Below, in pieces: positions 53,279-59,411 of a stretch of DNA of 64,000 nt (position 1 is the stretch's first letter; each line of letters starts with the position of its first letter). The position numbers were made by a program, and so were the translations under genes. The stretch is from Emcibacter sp048269205 (GTDB lineage: Bacteria > Pseudomonadota > Alphaproteobacteria > Sphingomonadales > Emcibacteraceae). The stretch is from NCBI RefSeq assembly GCF_048269205.1, contig NZ_JBLXJC010000002.1:310001-374000 (forward strand). The letters run 5' to 3'. Under the pieces are notes generated by a model that saw nothing but the letters and a program-made list of their open reading frames with translations, was not told the DNA's origin and made no database searches.

Positions 53279-53923
53279 ATGGCCACCAACAACCAGCTTG
53301 TTTCAATGGCGCAACAATTCACCGGTCTGCCCATGGGCAGCCTGATCGGCGGCCCGCTGATGGCGGCGGCCAAGGCCAACAACACGATGGCCTTGTCCCA
53401 GGTCAACTTCATGCTAACGACCTGTTTTTATGTAGAGAATGACGCCTATAAGCCAGTGATGATCGAGATGGAGTTAATCCGGGGTGTGATCATCCCCGGT
53501 GCTACCCCGGCCGACAAGCCGACCATGGAGGAGATCAGCACCACCATCAGGCTACCGCTGCTGACCATTATCCCGCTCAATTCGCTGGCCGTGGACAATG
53601 TGGACATTACGTTCGAGATGGAAGTAAAATCCAGCTATGGCGAGAGCGAAAGCGCCCAGCAACAGAACGAAATGCAGGCCGAGGCCTCCTTCGAGGCCAA
53701 GCTCGGTTATGGCCCCTTCTCTGTCTCGATCAGCGGCAGTGTCTCTGCCAGTTCATCAAGCAGCAGCGAACAGGAAAGCCACTACGAGAAAAGCAACAGC
53801 GCCAAATATACCGTGGCGGTCCATGCCGGGCAGTTGCCGCTCCCGGACGGCGTAAAAACCATCATCGACGCCTATTCCCAGAATATCGCGCCGATTGAGC
53901 TGCCAGCCCCCGTAACCCCCTGA
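53279..53923 (+). CDS. DUF2589 domain protein
   Basis: 214 residues. It has the family N-terminus with LPMGSLIGGPLMAAAKAN, central RLPLLTIIPLNSLAVDNVDI, a polar linker at 121-172 (Gln/Glu then a serine run) and the C-terminal SAKYTVAVHAG with GVKTIIDAYS. AAGGAGAG stands before the ATG. It is paralogous to the preceding gene, suggesting two subunits of one assembly. No signal peptide and no membrane helix. DUF2589 has no established function that I can name. Confidence 0.85.
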   Translation: MATNNQLVSMAQQFTGLPMGSLIGGPLMAAAKANNTMALSQVNFMLTTCFYVENDAYKPVMIEMELIRGVIIPGATPADKPTMEEISTTIRLPLLTIIPLNSLAVDNVDITFEMEVKSSYGESESAQQQNEMQAEASFEAKLGYGPFSVSISGSVSASSSSSSEQESHYEKSNSAKYTVAVHAGQLPLPDGVKTIIDAYSQNIAPIELPAPVTP

Positions 53924-54036
53924 TCCCAGCGGACTGTCTGTAACCGCATGTCTTAAACTTGGCAGGAGGCCCCCTTGTCTTCCTGCCGCTTTTTCCCGTC
54001 ACCATGACCGGCCCACCTCCGGATAAAGGAGTTTCC

Positions 54037-54273
54037 ATGTCCAGCGACACACCCACCACCATAAAATGCCCCGGCTGCGAGGATGGCGAGATCGTCTTTG
54101 ACGCCCAGCTTCTCCTGGCCGGCACCCGCTTTACCTGTAATTCCTGCAGCGCCAGCATCTGCCTCAGCGACAACAGCAAATCCACCCTGGCCACTGGCCT
54201 GCTCCGGCTTGACCAGATGAAACAGAACCTGGGCAGCCTGAAAACGGCCGCCTCCAGACCGAAAATGAACTGA
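54037..54273 (+). CDS. small zinc-ribbon protein
   Basis: 78 residues. Two CxxC pairs (Cys11/Cys14 in KCPGCEDGE and Cys34/Cys37 in FTCNSCSAS) form a zinc ribbon. A helical, basic C-terminus follows (LLRLDQMKQNLGSLKTAAS). AAGGAG lies six bases before ATG 54037, a strong site. It ends five bases before the nuclease-like gene, so both are made from one message. Likely a nucleic-acid- or protein-binding accessory of the cassette. Confidence 0.8.
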   Translation: MSSDTPTTIKCPGCEDGEIVFDAQLLLAGTRFTCNSCSASICLSDNSKSTLATGLLRLDQMKQNLGSLKTAASRPKMN

Positions 54274-54277
54274 CGCC

Positions 54278-54970
54278 ATGATTATCGTTTCCTGGAATAT
54301 CGAAAAATGCGGCCTGAGCTCCGCTCAGGATAAACGCGCCGCCCTGGACACATTGCTCTTTGACGCGGCCTATAAGCAATATGCCGACATCATTTTCCTG
54401 TGCGAGGTACATGGCGCACGGGTGGATGATTTCGCAGAGTTTCTGACGAACGTCTATGGACAACATTACGCCATCGACGCTGTGGACGGCAATTACAGCA
54501 ACAATTATGTTTTTCTGGTCAACAAGAACGTTCTGGTCAACTATGGGACCGTATCCGTCAGCAACTGGCAAAACGAACGGCCCATGCTGGCCATCCAGTG
54601 CGGTCTGTCCAGCGGCACGGTCTATGCGGGCTTCATTCATGCCAAGTCGGGCCAGACCGGCCTCACCAAACACCAGATCCACAACTGCGCCCGCTGGCTT
54701 CAGGACAGGTCCGCCGACCGCTGGTTCCTGTCCGGCGACCTGAACTGGGACTATAACAGACAGGACGAACTGACCCTGCCCGAAGGCGCCCAGGGTAACA
54801 GCTACTGGTTCGACATGAGCCAGCGCAAGGGCGGCCTGCTCGACTGGGCGCTGTGCGGCAAATACACCACAGCCACCACCAGATCCCTGAGCCTGCTGCG
54901 CACCCAGCATGACACCGTCATTGACATGAGCCAGATGGATCACAAGCCGGTGCTGTTCGGGGTGAGATAG
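54278..54970 (+). CDS. endonuclease/exonuclease/phosphatase (EEP) fold protein
   Basis: 230 residues. The catalytic set of the EEP/DNase I fold is complete: Asn7 (SWNIEK), Glu43 (FLCEVH), His121 (FIHAKSG), Asp154/Asn156 (SGDLNWD), Asp189 (LLDWAL), Asp221-His222 (MDHKPV). The HAKSG block resembles the CdtB/DNase-type branch. No signal peptide, so it should act in the cytoplasm unless exported by its partners. Substrate is unknown: DNA, RNA or a phosphoester are all possible. No own ribosome-binding site was seen; translation is probably coupled to the zinc-ribbon gene. Confidence 0.85.
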   Translation: MIIVSWNIEKCGLSSAQDKRAALDTLLFDAAYKQYADIIFLCEVHGARVDDFAEFLTNVYGQHYAIDAVDGNYSNNYVFLVNKNVLVNYGTVSVSNWQNERPMLAIQCGLSSGTVYAGFIHAKSGQTGLTKHQIHNCARWLQDRSADRWFLSGDLNWDYNRQDELTLPEGAQGNSYWFDMSQRKGGLLDWALCGKYTTATTRSLSLLRTQHDTVIDMSQMDHKPVLFGVR

Positions 54971-55046
54971 GGGGAGTGTCATTATTTTGAGGGCGACTAT
55001 CACCCTTGAGCGACATGAGCCCCCTCATACGTCCCTTCAGGCCACC

Positions 55047-55487
55047 CTACCCCTCGTCCGGAAAGGCGTCCAGGCGGAGAGTGAGGGAAAGGTCTGAGAG
55101 GGCGCGGAGCAGGTCTGGCTCAAGGCTCGCCCCCATGGTGTAATCCCCGAACCAGCGGATCAACAATTCCGCCCGGCCGCCGGTTGCGGCAATCCCGGCG
55201 AACTTCTCCTGATGGGGCGCGAAGTCGGCCACGGCCTGGCCCAGCCAGTCTTCCAGCGTTGTTTTTTTCGAGGAGATTTTGCCCCCTTTTGATTGTGCGC
55301 CGGTCAGGCTCGCCTCCCAGAAGCTCTCCTCCGCCTTGATGGGCAGTGGCGTGCCTTTCGGGGTGAGCTTCGGCTCCCCCGCCGTCCAGAAGCGGGCGGG
55401 CTTGAGGTCAAGAAGATCTGAAAATTCCGTAAGCGGCCGCGTGGGATGAGTGAGGCGCAGGGAAACGGAGAAGCTATAGGGGGTCAT
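55047..55487 (-). CDS. DUF4279 family protein (intact copy)
   Basis: 146 residues: SVSLRLTHPTRPLTEFSDLLDLKPARFWTAGE in outline (the DUF4279 N-terminal pattern of two strands, a helix, then P-R-W-G), a middle with SFWEASL, and a C-terminal ferredoxin-like half ending in LSLTLRLDAFPDEG. GAGG precedes the ATG. Function unknown. Two partial copies of its first codons lie at 56861-56995 and 58191-58277 in the same orientation. Confidence 0.8.
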   Translation of the reverse strand: MTPYSFSVSLRLTHPTRPLTEFSDLLDLKPARFWTAGEPKLTPKGTPLPIKAEESFWEASLTGAQSKGGKISSKKTTLEDWLGQAVADFAPHQEKFAGIAATGGRAELLIRWFGDYTMGASLEPDLLRALSDLSLTLRLDAFPDEG

Positions 55488-55573
55488 TCAAAACCTCGGC
55501 ACTTGTTTTGTCCGAGGATATCCCCGCGCCGGGATATCAGCCAGACTTATTTCAGGTGAAACCCGGGCCTCCT

Positions 55574-55972
55574 TCAGCTCCGGCCGGAAGACACACCTTT
55601 TGTTTTTGCCTGCATTTTCTCCGCCCCCTCCAGCACGGCGGCGATGGCGGGCGCATGTGCTTCCCCCCAGGCGCAGAGCGTGCCCATGGCGACGGCCAGG
55701 CTTTCCCCCAGCGGCGTCAGTGAATAATCCACCCGCGGCGGGATCTCCTGATAGTCAGTGCGCAGGACAATGCCGTGCGCCTCCATTTCCTTGAGCTGCT
55801 GGATCAGCATCTTGTCGCTCACCCCCCGCACCTCGCGCTTGAGCGCGCCATATCGTCGGGGTCCCTGACTCAGGAAAAAGAGAATCAGGGGTTTCCATTT
55901 TCCGCCAATGATGCGCAATGACGCATCAAGACCGCAGATAAAAGGCGCGGATTGGTAAGTTTTTTTGCTCAT
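55574..55972 (-). CDS. HxlR-family winged-helix regulator
   Basis: 132 residues: APFICGLDASLRIIGGKWKPLILFFLSQGPRRYGALKRE in outline, then SDKMLIQQLKEMEAHGIVLRTDY, VDYSLTPLGESL. Family members control detoxifying or redox genes and respond to electrophiles. The N-terminal Cys13 could be a sensor residue. Divergent from an SDR gene across 112 bp with repeated half-sites. Confidence 0.92.
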   Translation of the reverse strand: MSKKTYQSAPFICGLDASLRIIGGKWKPLILFFLSQGPRRYGALKREVRGVSDKMLIQQLKEMEAHGIVLRTDYQEIPPRVDYSLTPLGESLAVAMGTLCAWGEAHAPAIAAVLEGAEKMQAKTKGVSSGRS

Positions 55973-55977
55973 TCTCT

Positions 55978-56018
55978 ATACTTACCAAAAGGTGCATACT
56001 TGTCAAATAGTAATTACC
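55978..56018. promoter_or_regulatory. probable HxlR operator
   Basis: ATACTTACC at 55978-55986 and ATACTTGTC at 55996-56004 are direct half-sites 18 bp apart. A further AATTACC lies at 56012-56018. They lie just upstream of the HxlR start in the divergent gap, consistent with autoregulation and control of the SDR gene. Confidence 0.45.
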
Positions 56019-56084
56019 GATTAATTATGGGTCACCAACTTAATTGAACCCCCGGATAGGGGACACAGACACAGGAGAAGACTC

Positions 56085-56834
56085 ATGGGTAAACTGGAAG
56101 GAAAAACAGCCGTCATCACCGGCGGCGCCAGCGGCATCGGCCTGGCCACCGCAAAACGTTTTATTGCCGACGGCGCCTTTGTGTATATTTTTGGCCGCCG
56201 GCAGGAGGCGCTCGACGCCGCCCTGGCCGAACTCGGCCCTGAGGCCCGCGCTGTCCGCGGCGACACTACAAACCCGGACGACCTGGACCATCTGTTCGAA
56301 ACGATAAAAGGCGAAAAGGGCGGCATCGATATCCTGTTCGCCAATGCCGGCGTCGGTGAATTTGCCCCGCTCGGCCAGATCACGGCGGACCATTACGCCC
56401 ATACCTTTGACATCAATGTCCGGGGCACCCTGTTCACGGTGCAGAAGGCGCTGCCGCTGATCCGGAAGGGCGGCTCGATCATCCTCACCGGCTCGACCGT
56501 TGGTGTGATGGGCACCCCCGCCATGAGCGTCTACAGCGCGTCAAAGGCCGCGGTGCGTAATTTCGCCCGCAGCTGGGCCCTGGACCTCAAAGGCACGGGC
56601 ATCCGGGTCAATGTGCTGTCCCCCGGGGCGACGGAAACGCAAAAGGTCCGGGAGCTGTTCGCCACCACCGGCATGGAAGACGAAATTGTCGCCGGTTTTG
56701 AGGAAAAGGCCCCGCTCGGCCGCATCGGCGATCCGTCGGAGACAGCGGCCGTGGCGGCCTTCCTCGCCTCCGACGACAGCAGTTACATGACCGGCGGAGA
56801 GGTGTTTGTCGATGGCGGCATTGCGCAGGTGTGA
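56085..56834 (+). CDS. short-chain dehydrogenase/reductase
   Basis: 249 residues. The cofactor site is GGASGIGLA, then NAGVGEF, catalytic Ser in ILTGSTVG and the YSASKAA Tyr-Lys pair, with LSPGATET. Classical SDR; substrate unknown. Arg at the end of strand 2 (FGRRQE) favours NADPH. Controlled probably by the divergent HxlR protein. Confidence 0.93.
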   Translation: MGKLEGKTAVITGGASGIGLATAKRFIADGAFVYIFGRRQEALDAALAELGPEARAVRGDTTNPDDLDHLFETIKGEKGGIDILFANAGVGEFAPLGQITADHYAHTFDINVRGTLFTVQKALPLIRKGGSIILTGSTVGVMGTPAMSVYSASKAAVRNFARSWALDLKGTGIRVNVLSPGATETQKVRELFATTGMEDEIVAGFEEKAPLGRIGDPSETAAVAAFLASDDSSYMTGGEVFVDGGIAQV

Positions 56835-56860
56835 GGATCAGGAAGCGCTGCAGACGGACT

Positions 56861-56995
56861 TCACCAGTCTTTCCGTGGCGCTTCCCCTGCAGTCCGGCAA
56901 CGGGCGGGTTTGAGGTCAAGCAAATCGGAAAATTCCACAAGCGGCCGCGAAGGATGAGTGAGGCGCAGGGAAACGGAAAAGCTATAGGGGGTCAT
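56861..56995 (-). pseudogene. truncated DUF4279 copy (5' end only)
   Basis: From ATG 56995 the translation matches the intact DUF4279 protein for about 37 residues (MTPYSFSVSLRLTHPSRPL, then EFSDLLDLKPAR). It then diverges and stops at 56861 after 44 residues. Nucleotide similarity to the intact gene is very high from the ATG onward and absent upstream of it. A remnant, although it could still yield a short peptide. Confidence 0.8.
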
Positions 56996-57006
56996 CGCGA
57001 GTGAGC

Positions 57007-58032
57007 CTAATCCGGTAAAAAGAGTTTTCTGAAAGTGGAAAAGAACCTCCCGAGGGGCATACCCTGCCGGGTTGACTGAGTTCTATCCTTACTTTCAAGT
57101 ATCCTGAGCAGTCTTCTGTTCTTCACAAACTCCACCACCGCGCCGAACACACTATAGAGGATAAAGAGAGACACTAACGAGACGAGAATGATCTCCGTCA
57201 AATCCCATTTCCGGGACATGAGGACCGGCGCGCCGCTCAGATTGGAAACGAACTCCCCGAACGGCACTTCCTGCCTGAAATCGCCGGTGAGGGATTCCAG
57301 TTTCACCGTGGTGTTTCTTGTGGGGGTCACCCTTGTCTGCTCGACCGTATCCGGACCGGTGTTATAGGAGAAGATAATCTCATTCGGTTTGCCGAGGATA
57401 AAATCACTGGCCACAAATCCAATGATCACCATGAGCGGCACCAGCGCCGAAACGATGACCCTTTTCAGGTTTTCCCTGATCTTCTCCTGCGGCTGGAATA
57501 CCGCGACTTCAACCGGTTTTGTGTTGGAAATCCGGTGGTCGAAAGAGAGGGCGTCCCTGAATCTTCTTGAGGAGCTTTTTTCCCCGTCCTCCACCGGCAA
57601 TTGCGCGAGTGCATGGAACTTGAGATATTCGTTACAGCGGAACAGGCCGGTCGACAGCTCCATGCTGGTGTCATCGACAATGGACAGGCGGGCGTTGGCC
57701 TCGGATTCAACGACATTGCCCGTGAGCCACTTATACCCCTCCGGCAATTTTAACGTGAGGGGTTTTTCCACCATTTCCCCGCTGATATCCGTCCGGCCCG
57801 AGTTAATAAAGGCGCCGTTCAGAAGAACGAGATTTTCACTGACATTTGTGCCGTCATAGGTGACCGCCAGCTTTTCCAGCGAACTGCCGATCGCATCAAA
57901 AAGTTCTATGGTCTGCAGATTGATAAAGGTGATTTTTCCGGAATATTTGCTTTTGATGGTCAGGATGATGCCCACCACACCGAAAACCAGTGAGACGGCA
58001 ATCCCCAATATCCCCCACATATTTTCCATCAA
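57007..58032 (-). CDS. hypothetical membrane protein, three helices
   Basis: 341 residues, not recognised. N-terminal helix about 6-24. A polar domain of about 160 residues follows (GKITFINLQTIELFDAIGSS, then LVLLNGAFINSGRTDIS). A central helix is about 190-212, a second polar segment (about 215-270) follows, a third helix is about 275-300, and the tail is basic. The topology places two soluble modules between helices. Only 11 bases separate its stop from the second DUF4279 remnant's start, and the third remnant lies upstream, so it is embedded in the repeated locus. Confidence 0.7.
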   Translation of the reverse strand: MMENMWGILGIAVSLVFGVVGIILTIKSKYSGKITFINLQTIELFDAIGSSLEKLAVTYDGTNVSENLVLLNGAFINSGRTDISGEMVEKPLTLKLPEGYKWLTGNVVESEANARLSIVDDTSMELSTGLFRCNEYLKFHALAQLPVEDGEKSSSRRFRDALSFDHRISNTKPVEVAVFQPQEKIRENLKRVIVSALVPLMVIIGFVASDFILGKPNEIIFSYNTGPDTVEQTRVTPTRNTTVKLESLTGDFRQEVPFGEFVSNLSGAPVLMSRKWDLTEIILVSLVSLFILYSVFGAVVEFVKNRRLLRILESKDRTQSTRQGMPLGRFFSTFRKLFLPD

Positions 58033-58190
58033 TCATTCCCTGCAAATACCTATGGCCAATGGACGCAGCTTATCATTTTCTCACCCCCCTCACCACATAA
58101 ACCTTCGCCCTCCGGTTGCCGGGGTGCAGGGCTCCTCCCCATCCCCGGGTGAGAATAACATATCAGAAGGAAGGCCAGTTACGGCGAAAA

Positions 58191-58277
58191 TTATAAACCG
58201 GGACGATTGGAAAACTCCCCCAGCGGCTGCGAAGGATGAGTGAGGCGCAGGGAAACGGGGAAATGATAGGGGGTCAT
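58191..58277 (-). pseudogene. truncated DUF4279 copy (shortest)
   Basis: From ATG 58277 the translation matches the intact DUF4279 protein for about 23 residues (MTPYHFPVSLRLTHP, then PLGEFS). It then turns to unrelated sequence and stops at 58191. GAGG precedes the ATG as in the intact gene. Clearly the same 5' end, a third copy. Confidence 0.75.
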
Positions 58278-58324
58278 GTAAGAAGCCTCAAAAACATATC
58301 AAGCGTGATTAGTGTCACCTTTAT

Positions 58325-58855
58325 TCAATCAAATAATTTTTCTTCAATGTACTCTGACAAGCCATATATCAGGCTTTCTAATTCAATTGGATAATAACTG
58401 GCATCAGCTTCGTTAGAAAATGCACCTCTTTTCTCCCATTCAATTCCTTTTTGGGTTTGTTCCTCAAAAGTTTTACCTTCATAGAATTCATAAAAATATC
58501 ATGCTTTCTCAAAGACTATCTGGAGTGAACCCGAGACTCGATCAATATCTCTGAAATCAGCATGTCCCTCCATTCTCGATTTTGCTGAGTCAAGAACCAT
58601 GTTTTGAACATTTGACGGCAATTTACTCCATAGATCGCCATACTTATGACCACGTCGTGATTGCTTAGGTGCAGAAATGCATAATGCACATTTCAAAAGC
58701 ACTTCAAAACCAAGCACCTTAATGATTGATGCAGAATCAGACTTTGTAAGCATACCTTGAAGTAGTTCCGCATCATAGATACGCCCCTTAGCTTCTTCAT
58801 ACATACGCAGAGCATCAACTTTGTTGAAACTTTGAGGGTTGATTTTGTTCGTCAT
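58325..58855 (-). pseudogene. HEPN-like protein gene interrupted by an in-frame TGA
   Basis: The frame from ATG 58855 runs 118 codons to TGA at 58501-58499. It then continues in the same frame, without any shift, for 57 codons to a second TGA at 58325. The continuation (YFYEFYEGKTFEEQ) completes a helical protein of 176 codons with the typical HEPN pattern of RRGHKYGDLWSKLP and a C-terminal Ala-x-Tyr-x-Tyr-Glu block. One substitution (for example CGA to TGA) explains it. The gene is AT-rich compared with its neighbours, which suggests transfer. The short product could still be made. Confidence 0.7.
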
Positions 58856-58910
58856 CGAGGTTCATAATTTCTGACTTTTAATTGGCATAACTTCTAATAA
58901 ATTTACCACC

Positions 58911-59201
58911 TCACCCCTCCCCCGGCCAATTCTGCCGGTCATGCAGAATGCGCAGGACCTCCACCCTCCGGCCCTTTATCCGGTAGACGGCAATGAACGG
59001 CGTGCGAGGAATAATTAGTTCGCGGGTCCCTTTCACCCGCCCCAAACGACCGCTTTTCGGAAAGGCCGACAATTGCTGAAGATTAAGCGCAATCGTCGCC
59101 GCCATGCGGCGGGCTGCAGTAGGATTTCTTGTATGGATATAGGAAAGCTGCGCGCTAAGGCTTTTCTTTCCTGTTCTGGTGAGGCTGACGCTCCATTTCA
59201 T
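58911..59201 (-). CDS. RelE/ParE-type toxin
   Basis: 96 residues from ATG 59201 (GGGGA eight bases upstream): helices ARRMAATIALNLQQL, then PKSGRLGRVKGTRELII, FIAVYRIKGRRVEVLRILHDRQNWP, the ParE fold pattern with conserved Arg, Tyr and His. It overlaps the antitoxin gene by 47 bases. Acts on gyrase or the ribosome in family members. Confidence 0.88.
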   Translation of the reverse strand: MKWSVSLTRTGKKSLSAQLSYIHTRNPTAARRMAATIALNLQQLSAFPKSGRLGRVKGTRELIIPRTPFIAVYRIKGRRVEVLRILHDRQNWPGEG

Positions 59202-59331
59202 CCAGGACTTCCCCAATAGCCTGTTCCAGCGGAATCAAGTCTCCCGCATCCGCCTCCCGAAGACCGTCGGCGACTTCCTTGCGGAACCATTCATCGTAAC
59301 TTTGATCATTTTTCACAGGTTTATATACCAT
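59155..59331 (-). CDS. ParD-like antitoxin of the ParE pair
   Basis: 58 residues beginning MVYKPVKNDQSYDEWFRKEV, with the toxin-binding pattern VADGLREADAGDLIPLEQAIGEVL in outline and a charged tail. It precedes the toxin gene in the usual order and overlaps it by 47 bases. Too short for standard frame tracks, but position and pattern support it. The N-terminal DNA-binding strand is very short, so autoregulation may be limited. Confidence 0.75.
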   Translation of the reverse strand: MVYKPVKNDQSYDEWFRKEVADGLREADAGDLIPLEQAIGEVLDEMERQPHQNRKEKP

Positions 59332-59411
59332 AGGTTGTATCTTATCATTTTCCCCTCTTTTATACCATATATTTGTTTAAAGAAGGAATGAATCTGGTTT
59401 ATAACTCCCCC

